A program made the translations under genes and the position numbers. This document shows positions 37,706-47,792 of a stretch of DNA of 64,000 bases, piece after piece. Position 1 is the stretch's first letter. Every line of letters starts with the position of its first letter. Source of the DNA: Penelope pileata (Eukaryota > Chordata > Aves > Galliformes > Cracidae); assembly GCA_013396635.1 (NCBI GenBank), contig WBMW01004121.1:31401-95400 (forward strand), written 5' to 3'. The notes below the pieces were generated by a model. The model saw nothing but the letters and a program-made list of their open reading frames with translations, was not told where the DNA came from and did not search any database.

Positions 37706-38314
37706 TTTAGCCCCCAGGTCTGATCATTTACATGGAGGGGGGCAGAAGAGAAACAAAAATTGGTTGAGATCAGAAGATTTCCTGCCCTGCTTTGGACAAA
37801 GGGCTGCTTATTGCAGTGAGTAGAACCTGGTGTGGGGTTGTGAAAACGCAGGCTTTGTTTGAACACCAGCCTGGAAACAACTGGAAGTGACCTGCTGTGC
37901 CTTGGTTCCCCCATTGACACAAGAGGGATGGGAAAGGTTGCTGATTTTAGTGTGAGTTGCTATGATCTCTGCTGTTGAAAAGTGCTTATAGGAAAAGCAT
38001 GGCGTTGATATGTTGCTCATCCTTTGTTACTGTTACCATCTGTACCATAGACTAGTGGCTCTGAAGGATTATCCTAGTGTGTAAATCTAAATCCATGACC
38101 ACAATAAACCATAATCTGTGTTTGCTGGTGACAGCTGCATTGACAAAAGTAACCTTGAGGCCTTTGCTACATCTTGTAAACTGGGAATTGGGACACAGCT
38201 CTCCACTGAGCTTTTTATGTAAGTGACTTATATTGTATGTGAATGAAAAGATGATTCATCTTTGCATTCATGCAATGAACAAGCATTCAAGCATCTGTCT
38301 GTTTTTCTGGCAGG

Positions 38315-39609
38315 ATGGAGAAGAAGAAAATTCTAATGAAATCCAAGGTCGCTGCTCCTAACCTCCTGAGGGCACTGCATTCTCTGTACCAGTTTGGTCA
38401 CCTCTGTGATGTGACAGTCCACACACAGCATCTAGGAATTCAGGAGGAGTTTCTGGTTCACAAAGCTGTCTTGGCAGCTTCCAGCAACTATTTTAAGGGA
38501 CTTTTCCTGCACGATGAAATGCTGGAAGCCAAGAATTGCACAGTGACTCTGCAAGACATTTACACGGAAGAGTTCACCTCCTTTCTGGAGTTCATCTACA
38601 CTGCAGAAGTAGAGATTGAAGCAGGAAAACTGCAACGAATGAAAGAAATAGCCGAAAGACTTGAGTGCAAGGATTTGCTTGACATTTGTGAAGAAGTGAG
38701 AGCAGAGGGCAAGAAGGGTCTAGATTTGAGCCTCCATCTGAAAGGTCAGCTATGTGAAAATGGTGTGCCACAGTGGGCTCACATCCAGCAAGAGCAGGGC
38801 TGCAAACTGAACAGCTCTTCCCAAGTGGTGGCAGTACCCATGCAGAGAAAACTTTGGGAGAAGCGAAAGCGTAAAAAGTTGCTGACTGGCTATGAACTCG
38901 TTGAAGGCCAACCAGCAAGTCTGGAGCAAGAAGGCACTGCTTTTCCAGAACCAAAATCCAGGACAGCAAAGCTACCCAAATGTAACAGGATGGATGCCAG
39001 AAACAAACTCAGCGTGGATGTCATTAGTCTGGAACAACGGAACAGTCATTGTCCCGTAAGTCAGACTGAGTCAAAGGAAGCCTGTGTAGTAAATGGGAGC
39101 ACACTGTCTGAGCAGTGGGAAGATGGAAACAGTTTAATTTCTGAACTTAGCAAAACTGACCGTCGGAAATCACCGCGGTGTGTGGCAAAAGCCTTTGTCT
39201 GTGAGAAGTGCAACGAATCGTTCCACGTTGCCAAGCAGTACCGGTTGCACATGGAGCTCAAGCACAATGTCAGCCTGGCTGTCAAGTACTGCTGCAATGT
39301 GTGCCAGCAGCTCTTCTCCAGCCACCACAACCTCAGGCAGCATTGCCTGGCTGTTCATAGTGATGAGCGGGGCTTCTCCTGCGTGTTTTGCGACAAGAGG
39401 TTTAAGTGCCAGAAGGACATCGACGACCATCTCCGGAGGGTGCACGAGAAGAAGCGGGATCCACAGGCGTGCCCGTACTGCGACAGAGTCATCAGCTCCA
39501 AGTGTGGCCTCACAGTCCACATCCGAACGCACACGGGGGAGAAACCTTATAAATGTGAACGCTGCCCTGCCAGCTTCGCTCAGAGGTCTGCTTACAACGC
39601 TCACGTCAG
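38315..39609 (+). CDS. GZF1-like coding exon 1: BTB domain, linker and finger module 1
   Basis: It starts at an ATG in good context (ggcaggATGG) right after the acceptor at 38313. It encodes the BTB/POZ dimerisation domain, a Ser/Lys-rich linker and fingers 1-5, and ends at AG/gtacag in phase 2. A (TG)n run (39620-39634) follows the donor. The corresponding GZF1 exon has 1346 coding bases. Confidence 0.9.
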
Positions 39610-42600
39610 GTACAGCATTCTGTGTGTGTGTGTTTTGTCTCTGGGCAGCAGGATAGAAGCGTTTCTGAAGTCCTGAAAGCTTCACTGCCAGAATTCCTTG
39701 GACCTGATTGGAAGAGTGTTGAAATCCACGCAGATTTTTTGGGGAGCTGCTTCATCAAGTTCTCAGTTTGAATTATTGGATTGAGGTTTCCCAGCATTTC
39801 CTGTTGAATCAAAGAGGTCTTGCTCAATTGGAGCTCATAGGTGGTTTTGGAATCCTCAGATTTTGGTTTTTAAATTGAAACCCCAGAGGAAATGGCACCT
39901 GTTTAAAACACACGTGAAAATGTCTTTCCTCTTTCTCGAAATGTAGACCAATACTTTCTTGATTCTCAATAATATATTTAATAAATGATAATGCGAATAA
40001 TTCACTCCAAAATTAATTCCAAAATGAAGATTTAGGGAGCTAAATTATGTGAAAGTACCATCAAATGGGTTAAAAATCTGGTGAAATGGAGAAAGCTGGC
40101 GGGGAAAGAGGGACAGTGGCTCAACCAGGTAACTGCAGACACACAGAGTAGTAGAAGTTGTTCCATGTTGTTCTGCACTTCTGCTCTGTGCTTTTCAAAG
40201 GAAATCCAAGTTGGCACTGTGCTTTGTGTTTCAAATTAGTACTGAGGGTAGCAGAGATTGTGTTAGGTAATCTCTGGGACAAATTATTTTAGACAAGTGC
40301 CTATTAGCATCCCAGATACGGGCTGGGAGTGGTAGGCTCCTCTGTTGAGGGCAAGCTTCCTGTTAACTCATGCTGAATCCTGATTTCAGGGAAGCTAAGC
40401 CATAGGGCCCACTCTTCTCCAAGGCAGGAGGGCTGTTAGAATGTGATCTTATTATTTATTGATTTTTAATAATGAAAAGTCCAAGAGGACTTCAAAAAAA
40501 AATGTGTCTGTTAGTTCTCATGTTTCTATGTCTGAAGGCCAAGTCCTGTAAGGGGCCTGTAAAGGCTGCTCAGTGCATGCATATCCTCTAAGGCTCTCTG
40601 CTGTGCCGATGTTATTTCTGGCAGATGTGTGTCTAATTTGCTTTTAAAACCTTTGCAGTTCACGTTCCACACCCTGACTAGTGATAAGTAGAGTTAACTG
40701 CTGCAATTGATGACTTGTGAGGGGCTCTGTTTTGTTTTTCCATATGCTTAATCTATAGTTCCCTTGTTTTAAGTCCTTAATTGCTTACACTGTCCACCGT
40801 GGTCAAACTTCCAGGAAAATTTACAGTCCATCCTTTGGTACTAGGCAGGTGACAAATATGTACAGCTGAGAGACTCCATCTTTGGACTCTGAGACGTTTC
40901 AGTTTTTAACTGTCTGGTCCAGCTCTGTGCAAAATGTCCCTGTTTGGCTCTCTAATCATGCTGTGAATTCTTTAAGTGGTGTGAGGAACAGCTGAAAGGA
41001 AGCAGCTCCTCCTCCAAGATAAACGTGCCTGAATCGAAACAATTGAACCGACTAAAGTTGTTCTCTGATGTTTGTTTGTTTTAACAGAAAAATCCACGAA
41101 TCTGAGCAAGAGAAGAAGCTTATGCCGGTCTACTGGATGGTAGTTCCGCCTGCACGCGGACCAGATGCAGCAAGCTGTGACAAAGACAGTGCCAGGGAGA
41201 TGTGGGGCGGGACGTCAGAGGCTGAAGGAGGAAAGTGTGCCATGCACAAAGAGGCTGCGGGTTGTGAGGAAGAACCTGCAGGGCTGCCTGCTACCCAGGC
41301 AGACTGCAGCAGGGAGCAAGAAGGGAAGCGGAACTGGAAGGAAGCTCAAGCAAGAAGGGAAGAACTGAGTGAAGAAGGGAAGGAAGCTGAAGGTGAAAAG
41401 AGCACGAAGGGAGGGGAGGAGGTAGATTACGAAGCAGGGTATTCAGAAGTTGAAGATGCTAGAGATAATGAGGAGGCCTGTACTGAGGAGGAGGATGGTG
41501 AATGCTCTAATGAAAGGGATGTTGAAGAACGTGAATCAGATGAAGGCTTTAAAATAAAGAAGGTAAATAAAAGTGGGGTGAATAAGAAATCTGCCTATGT
41601 AATAACGTGCGATAAGTGTAATGAGCAGTTTGTTTCCCGGAAAAAGTATGTGGATCACTGCAGGGATGTCCATCAGTGCTTGCCTGGTAAAGCCTATCGG
41701 TGTGACATCTGCAGCAAGTCGTTTGCTAGTTACAACAGCTGGAAGGAGCACCGAGCATGTGTCCACACTGAAGAAAGGCAGTTTGCCTGCACCCTTTGCA
41801 ATGCTACTTTTAAGAGAAAGAGAGATGTGAGGACCCATTATGTGCGGAAGCACGAAGGCAGAGTCAAACGCCCGCTCTGCTCTGTCTGTGGGAAGATCCT
41901 CAGCTCCCGAACAGCGCTTGTGTTCCATATGCGGACACATACAGGAGAAAAACCTTATGAATGTGGCATTTGTCATTCAAAATTTGCTCAGCCATCACAA
42001 CTTAAGATCCACACCAGGTCAGCCTACGGTACTGCTTCTCCCATTATCACCTCCTGCATGCCCCGCGTACTTCAGCACTTTTTTCCTCTTCTGATCTCCC
42101 AGTTCTGAGTCATCCTCCCTTGCTGTTCTTGTGACAGGAGCACTGGGACGTGATGTGATATGTAATATCTGTGATTAATTCTTTTGTGTAATGGCATTGT
42201 CTGCAGCTGCTCATTGCATCAATTTTGGTAGGGGTTTTGAAACAGATGCTCTATCCGAGCTTGTAAGCAAAAGCTGGTCATTTGAAACAGAGACTTCAAA
42301 GTGAAGTGAAGGCCTTCACTGATGAGAAATAGGCTGAAAAATGAGCCGAGGCCTTTAGAGACCAAGATGGAAAGACCTGTTCTTTCTGTATGACTCTGAG
42401 CAAGTCATTTGGTGTGGGATTGTGTTTCTTCTATGCAATACAAAAGCTGGACTTCTCATCTGGGCTCCCTCTGTAGTCAGCGGAGCTGGATGGATGAATT
42501 GCTCTCTAGTGGTATCTGAGTTAAATGCGTCCTCCCCAGGAGACAGTGAATCATCCCGTGGAATGTCCCATCTTTTTCCAAACAGGGAGCCTAGCTGATA

Positions 42601-45600
42601 GCTTGTAATGCTGGTGGGCTAAAGCAGGAAGGAGAAATCCCATCCTTAGAGACTCTGGAGCCAGGCAATGGGGACAGCAGGTCTTTTCTGTCTCCTAAGT
42701 GTTCTTAGAATGATTTAAAAAATTGTGAAGTGTGCTGATTCTGGAGCAGTAAAACATCCGAAACGTGTGAGTATCTGTGTCAGCCAAAACACAGCAGAGC
42801 TACGCCGTTTTGTCACAGTGTAAGATGAAGCTGGAAAATTTGGACTGACTGCAAGAAAACAGTGACTCACAGGACTTGTGTTGGGTAACTGGCTGTCTCA
42901 TATTTGCAGCATTTTGCCTGACAACTCAGAATTAGGCACGATTTTGCAAATCATACTGTTTGGGTTGGAAGGACAGCACAGTGTTAAGGTGAAATGTTAG
43001 GATCCCCATCTCAGACTTTCCTTGGTTTGAGCTAGTTTCAGGTCAGGTGTCCAGCATGTGTTTGGAAACACTGCTTGCCTGACTTTCTCTAGTGCCTTTT
43101 GACTTCTGCAGGCCAAGGGACGTGAGGCTGAGGGATTGTGGAAGCTGAGAATGTGGCCTGCAGTGTCCCAAGAGATCTGCTGCTGGCTTTGGGCTGGGGA
43201 CACTTTGGATGCGTTCACAGTTGCTAGCACAGCAGCAGCTTCTCATCTTCCCTGCTTTTTCCCTTCTAGTGCTTACACTATGAGATCTAACCTATGAAAA
43301 AAGGTGAATTTAGAGTGAGAAAATGGTAAACCCTTAAATGGGAATGCTTTGGTGTAGCGCAGACAGGGGTAGATGCTCCATTTCCTGACTGAGCAGGATG
43401 TACTTTTTCCTGATTGTATTCATCTAAAGAAATGAAGTACGTTTCCTGTAATATATAGAAAAGAATTTTAAAAAGAGAATTTAAAAAAAAAAAAAGGTAC
43501 AAGAGCTATTTTATTAATAGCCATTTGTGTTTTGCTCCATTTAGATCCCATACAGGGGAAAAGCCATATGTTTGTGAGGACTGTGGGGCTTGCTTTGCTG
43601 ATAAAGGGAAACTCACTGGCCACAAAAGGACACACACAGGTAAGCATGAAATACTTCTGTTCCTTCTATCACCTCCCATTGCTGCCTGAAAAGAACTTGT
43701 GGGGATTTGAAGGTGCACACTGTTTTTTTTTCTAACTCACAAAAGAGACTTCCAAGTATCAGGAGGGAGCTACCACGGATAGAGAGACATTTGAAAAGTA
43801 ACTTTGAAGGACAAAATTGGAGGTAGTGAGGTGGGACTGGGATCTTGTGCGCTGGAAGTGTCAGTAAGGGTTAAGTGAGTGAGCGAGGTCACGTGTACAG
43901 AGAATATACAGAGAACTGAGGGTTAAAGCCACGTGGAAATCAAATAAAAGATAAAAATTGTGAAGCATGGGAGAAGAATATTTGAATGAGTGAAAAGCAT
44001 CAGGAACATAAAAATGCAAAAGGAAATCTTTTCCTGCTCAGAGACAGAAAGGAGTTATGGGGGGGAAAGCTGCTGCAAGAATTCAGAGTGCCTTTTCCTT
44101 CTTGCCCAGGAGAGCGTCTCTTTAAATGCGATGTGTGTGGAAAACATTTTGCTACCAATGAATATTTAAAGTGCCATAAACGATGCCACATGGGCGCCAA
44201 GCCATACAAGTGCGAGGTCTGTGGGAAGACGTTTGGATTGAGAGCCTCGCTAGCTCAGCACAGCAACGTCCACGCAGGTAATGACACAAACAAATTGGGG
44301 CTGGGAAAATAAACAGCCCTGGAAGGTGGTATCTGAAATATTTTACAGTTTGGATGGTGACATTTTATTCCAGAACCACTTTTATAAGCTCCTTGAGTTA
44401 GGTGGTGAGGAGAAGCGGGGCTACTGCTGATCCTGACTTGTTAAACAGGGCAAGGTACCATCTTATATCAAATGACACTTGTCCAGAAGACTGAGGTGTA
44501 TTTTGTGCTGCTGGAGGACGTTGCAGTGACTGTAGTTGCTCTTCTTCCCCTTGCAAGATCAGGGAGCTGTTCTTGGGCTTTCCATCACAGACAGGGAAGA
44601 CTTGAAACATTTATCACATAACCTTAGAAGCCAGGGCCCCAAGCATGTTTCTCCTAGGTACACAGCTTTATCTCAATATTCATCCTTTCAAACTTCCGTA
44701 CACTTTTTATCTGTTGAAATCAGAGCCGAAAGAACCTGCCTTCGCAGTCACAGAATCACAGAATTGCAGGGGTTGGAAGGGACCTCGAGAGATCACCGAG
44801 TCCAACCCCCCTGCCAGAGCAGGTTCCCTACAGCAGGTCGCACAGGTGGGCGTCCAGGCGGGTCTGGAATATCTCCAGGGAAGGAGACTCCACCCCTCCC
44901 TGGGCAGCCTGTGCCAGGGCTCCGTCACCCGCACCGTGAAGAAGTTCTTCCGCATGTTGGTGCGGAACTTCCTGTGCTCCAGCTTAAGGCCATTGCCCCT
45001 TGTCCTGTCCCCACTGACCACCGAAAAGAGGTTCCCCACCTCCCTTTGCCTCCCGCAACTAAGATACTTATAAACACGGATCAGGTCCCCTCTCAGCCTT
45101 CTTTTCTCCAGGCTGAACAGACCCAGCTTACTGAGCCTCTCCTCATAGGGGAGATGCTCCAGGCCCTTGATCATCTCTGTGGCCTCCGCTGGACTCTTTC
45201 CAGCAGGTCCCTGTCTTTCTTGTACAGGGGAGCCCAGAACTGGACACAGCACTCCAGCTGAGGCCTGACCAGGGCAGAGCAGAGGGGGAGGATCACCTCC
45301 CTCTACCTGCTGGCAATGCTCTTTGTAATGCACCCCAGGATCCCATTGGCCTTCTTGGCCACCAGGGCACACTGCTGGCTCATGGCCAACCTGTCGTCTG
45401 CCAGGACCCCCAGGTCCCTCTCTGCAGAGCTCCTCTCCAGCAGGTCATCCCCCAGCCTGTACTGGTGCGTGCGGTTATTCCTCCCCAGGTGCAAGACTCT
45501 ACACTTGCTTTTGTTGAACCTCATCAGGTTCCTCTCTGCCCATCTCTCCAGCCTGTCCAGGTCTTGCTGAATGGCAGCACAGCCATTCTGTCCCAGTCAC

Positions 45601-47145
45601 TGCTTGCTGTTCCTTTGTTTTTCAGAGACCCGTCCGTATTTCTGTGAGCAGTGTGGAAAAGCGTTCACCCAGCAGGGCGCCCTGCGGCGCCACCAGCGTA
45701 TTCACACCGGGGAGAAGCCCTACAAGTGCAGAGCCTGCGAGAGAACCTTCACAGACATGTCCACCCTGCGGAGACACGTGTCGGTACGCCAGCCCCTCAC
45801 GGCTCACAGACAGGAGGGAGACTGGCTTTTTGTGCAGGCAGATCACGGTGGGACAAGGGGGACGGTTTTAAACTAAAAGAAGGGAGATTCAGATTAGGTA
45901 TGGTGAGGAAATTTTTTACTCTGAGGGTGGTGAGGCCCTGGCACAGCTGCCCAGAGAGCTGTGGTGCCCCATCCCTGGAGGTGCCCAAGGCCAGGCTGGG
46001 TGGGTCCTGGGCAGCCTGAGCTGGGGGGGCACCCAGCCCTTGGCAGGGGTTGGAACTGGGTGGGCTTTGAGGTCTTTCCAACCCAACCATTCTGTGAACC
46101 CCCCAAACCTTTGTGGCAGTCAGACTGTGGCAGTGACACTTAGCTACTGAGAGAAGTTTCATGCCTTACTGAGGGTTCACATTGCTGCTTGAGTTCTGAT
46201 CTCTATTTTTTTAAAAAAAATGCAGAAGAATGAAGATTAGGGTTGGGAGATTGACGTGGCGTGTACGTGGCTTTTAAAAATATATTTCTGCAGTGCGCAG
46301 AACTTTCCTTTATCCAGCAGCACAGCAGCTCCCACTGCTGGCTGCCAGATCAGTCACCTCCCAGGTAGTTGCATTGTCTTCAAAAGGCAGATCTGGTCTT
46401 GTGAAAAAAGGTAAGAGGAAGGACAGTGGTTGTTTAAAATGCTTGTTTTAAACATCTCAATTATTTAAAAACCTGATTTTTAAAAAAAGGAACGGTACTG
46501 TGTGCTATACTGTTACACTGTGCAGTGTTTAAGCCCTTGCACAGAGGCTCTGGCACAGTGGTTTGTAACATCTTTGTGTTAATCAAGAATGGGACTTGAC
46601 ATGTTTCCAGTGTTGTGATATGCTGGGAAGGTTGGCTGCCAAGCCTGGCCGTGTTCAGGGAGCTCTGTAGCCCTGGAGTGGCTGCTCGGAGGGAGCAGGA
46701 GTGTTTCTTATCCCATGGCAAGGTTTTAAGTCTGATGCTTGCCTACGTGCTGAAAGCCTGGTTTCTTTAGGAGGCGTTCTCTGGCAGAAAATCAGTGCAG
46801 AGTTGGCAAAACCAGACGTGTTCTTGTGTGTGGTCACAGCACAAGCTGGACTTTGCCCGTGGGCACAGCGCGCTGACCTCGCTGCTGCTGGGTTAAATGT
46901 GGGGGTGTGGCTGCGAGAAGAACTTCAGCTGTTGTTCTCCCCTTCTTTCCTAGATTCACGACCGAAACGCTCACTGGAGAAGCTTCCTGATAGACCTTAC
47001 CACCAAAAAAGACCACAACTGGTCCAAAATAGAGACCTTCTCAGGAGCCTGTGCGGGGGAAGCCCCCGCGCCGGGGCTGTGGGCAGCTGGCCGAGGCAGG
47101 CAGTGCAGAGCCGACAGCGGCCTCCCGACACAACCCGGGCACTGA
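38315..47145 (+). CDS. GZF1-like BTB/C2H2 zinc-finger transcription factor (tandem paralogue of GZF1), six coding exons
   Basis: A predicted nuclear DNA-binding regulator. Spliced coding sequence 38315-39609, 41088-42017, 43545-43639, 44110-44277, 45626-45783 and 46954-47145 totals 2838 bp (945 aa), with GT/AG at every junction and the frame kept. Residues about 15-125 form a BTB domain (GHLCDVTV, HKAVLAASS, FLEFIYTAEVE). Then come a basic/acidic linker, five C2H2 fingers (293-434), a second acidic linker, five more fingers (about 602-743), and five further fingers (744-884) before a short tail. All 15 fingers keep their Cys and His pairs. Exons of 95, 168 and 158 bp and all shared phases equal those of GZF1 next door, so the two arose by tandem duplication. 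The 930-bp second exon has no counterpart in GZF1. GZF1 binds DNA as a BTB-dimerising repressor; a similar role here is inference. I do not know an established symbol for it. Confidence 0.88.
39610..41087 (+). other. GZF1-like intron 1 (between coding exons 1 and 2)
   Basis: A non-coding interval of about 1.5 kb. Apart from a (TG)n run next to the donor I see no repeat or RNA gene. Confidence 0.7.
41088..42017 (+). CDS. GZF1-like coding exon 2: inserted second linker and five-finger module
   Basis: A 930-bp symmetric exon (phase 2 at both ends, 310 codons), so its inclusion or skipping keeps the frame. The acceptor is tttgttttaacag and the donor ag/gtcagc. It encodes a Glu/Lys-rich acidic linker of about 170 residues, then fingers 6-10 ending in LKIHTR. 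Spacer lengths between these fingers (7, 5, 6 and 5 residues) equal those of module 1 and of GZF1 fingers 1-5. GZF1 has no matching exon. Confidence 0.88.
42018..43544 (+). other. GZF1-like intron 2
   Basis: A non-coding interval of about 1.5 kb between the inserted module exon and the finger-11 exon. A poly-A run lies at 43482-43494. No repeat family or coding exon was recognised. Confidence 0.7.
43545..43639 (+). CDS. GZF1-like coding exon 3: finger 11
   Basis: A 95-bp exon, phase 2 to phase 1, with acceptor ctccatttag and donor g/gtaagc. It encodes the last His of finger 10, the linker HTGEKPY and finger 11. The size and phases match GZF1 exon 52691-52785. Confidence 0.9.
44110..44277 (+). 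CDS. GZF1-like coding exon 4: fingers 12 and 13
   Basis: A 168-bp exon, phase 1 at both ends, with acceptor cttcttgcccag and donor g/gtaatg. It encodes two fingers (FKCDVCGK..., YKCEVCGK...) joined by a diverged linker (HMGAKPY). The size and phases match GZF1 exon 53297-53464. Confidence 0.9.
44748..45590 (-). repeat. CR1 LINE fragment, antisense, in GZF1-like intron 4
   Basis: A relatively long CR1 in reverse orientation, from the tail (tcacagaatcacagaattgc) through the 3' UTR into the end of ORF2. The minus-strand frame retains typical CR1 peptide blocks (LGVLADDRLAMSQQC, LFSLEKRRLRGDL). It is better preserved than the other copies here, suggesting a younger insertion. Its left end lies about 35 bases before the acceptor of coding exon 5. 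Confidence 0.92.
45626..45783 (+). CDS. GZF1-like coding exon 5: fingers 14 and 15
   Basis: A 158-bp exon, phase 1 to phase 0, with acceptor tttgtttttcag and donor tcg/gtacgc. It encodes YFCEQCGKAF... and YKCRACERTF...; the last His of finger 15 comes from exon 6. It matches GZF1 exon 54844-55001. It is wedged between an antisense CR1 ending about 35 bases upstream and a sense CR1 starting about 55 bases downstream. Confidence 0.9.
45838..46107 (+). repeat. CR1 LINE fragment, sense, in GZF1-like intron 5
   Basis: The 3' portion of a CR1 in sense orientation (gggagattcagattaggtat, gccctggcacagctgcccag, ggtctttccaacccaaccattctgtga). Its last 74 bases are also the left end of the 1758-bp tandem repeat and recur at 47793-47866. 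Confidence 0.88.
46954..47145 (+). CDS. GZF1-like coding exon 6: C-terminal tail
   Basis: It opens with IHDRNAHWRSFL, clearly homologous to IHDKNTPWKSFL at the same place in GZF1. After about 30 residues the frame becomes Gly/Ala/Pro-rich without similarity to the GZF1 tail, and it stops at TGA 47143-47145. The tail is much shorter than in GZF1 (63 versus about 118 residues). The whole exon is also present in the second copy of the 1758-bp repeat, at 48713-48904. Confidence 0.8.
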   Translation: MHDRNAHWRSFLIDLTTKKDHNWSKIETFSGACAGEAPAPGLWAAGRGRQCRADSGLPTQPGH

Positions 47146-47342
47146 CCGCGCCCTGCTGTGCCTGTAGGGCCCCAGGACACGGGGGCAGGGCTCCTGGTGC
47201 TGGCTGCCAGCCCGTCAGACCTCAGCTCCGCCTACAGCTGTTTTTCACAAAGTTTTGACCGCCTCACACAGTATCTCTTTGGGAAAGCGTGTGCAGATGT
47301 ACATCTGCAGGTGCTGTTGCTGTGCGTTATGGTGGGTTTTTT

Positions 47343-47348
47343 AATAAA
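47343..47348 (+). terminator. Poly-A signal AATAAA of the GZF1-like gene
   Basis: AATAAA about 200 bases after the GZF1-like stop codon, followed directly by the GC-rich GZF1 promoter region. It is duplicated at 49102-49107 in copy B. The gap between this 3' end and the next promoter is unusually small. Confidence 0.65.
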
Positions 47349-47791
47349 GAGACGCTCCTCCCCCCGCGTTGTCCGTCGGAATGATGCGAACAAAGGCGTA
47401 AGTGACAGCAACCCGCCGGAGCAACGGGCGGAGGGGGTGCGCACGGCCGGGCCGCTGCGCGGTTGCCTAGCAACGCCCTGCGGGCCATCGGACGTCACTT
47501 CCTCCGCGCCGTCCTCTCCCGACGGAAGTTGAGGCGGGGGCGGGGCTACCTCCGCAGCGCTTCCGGCCGCCGCCCGCAGCCCGGGCCGTGAGGAGCGGCG
47601 CGGCCGGGCCGGGCCCGACCCCAGGCGCTGCCCCGCGCCGCGGCCCAGGTGGGTGCCGGGCCCTCCGCTGGGCCTGGGGCCCTCAGGAGCCGCTCTCTTG
47701 GGGGCCCGTGAGGAGGGCGGGCCCGGAGGTGCTGTCGCCCCGCAGTTGGAGCTCGGCTGCGCCTCCGCGGCACGGTGCGGGCCCCGGGGTC

Positions 47792-47792
47792 N
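47792..47792. other. Single-base N at the repeat junction
   Basis: One ambiguous base exactly between the two copies of the 1758-bp direct repeat. It marks an uncertain join in the assembly. Confidence 0.97.

Larger units (their letters stand above)
33020..38313 (+). other. Probable first intron of the GZF1-like gene
   Basis: No coding sequence is recognisable. It contains a poly-A run (33345-33362), a GGA microsatellite (35374-35390), a CR1 in antisense orientation and an assembly gap. The 3' boundary is a good acceptor (tttttctggcag, ending at 38313) with the initiation codon one base downstream. Confidence 0.6.
46034..47791 (+). repeat. 1758-bp tandem direct repeat, copy A
   Basis: Copy A runs from within a CR1 tail, through the last exon and poly-A signal of the GZF1-like gene, into the CpG island of the GZF1 promoter. 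It aligns base for base with 47793-49550 at an offset of 1759. I noticed three mismatches by eye (near 46620, 47692 and 47729). The two copies are separated by one N. Probably allelic sequence assembled twice. Confidence 0.95.

Noticed and set aside
44536..45570. Plus- and minus-strand frames of 140-240 codons in GZF1-like intron 4
   Set aside because: They fall in the antisense CR1; the minus-strand ones are decayed CR1 ORF2, and the plus-strand ones are its mirror.
47158..47532. Twin 124-codon frames at 47158-47532 and 48917-49291
   Set aside because: They lie across the 3' UTR of the paralogue and the GZF1 CpG island, have no recognisable domain, and occur twice only because the segment is duplicated.
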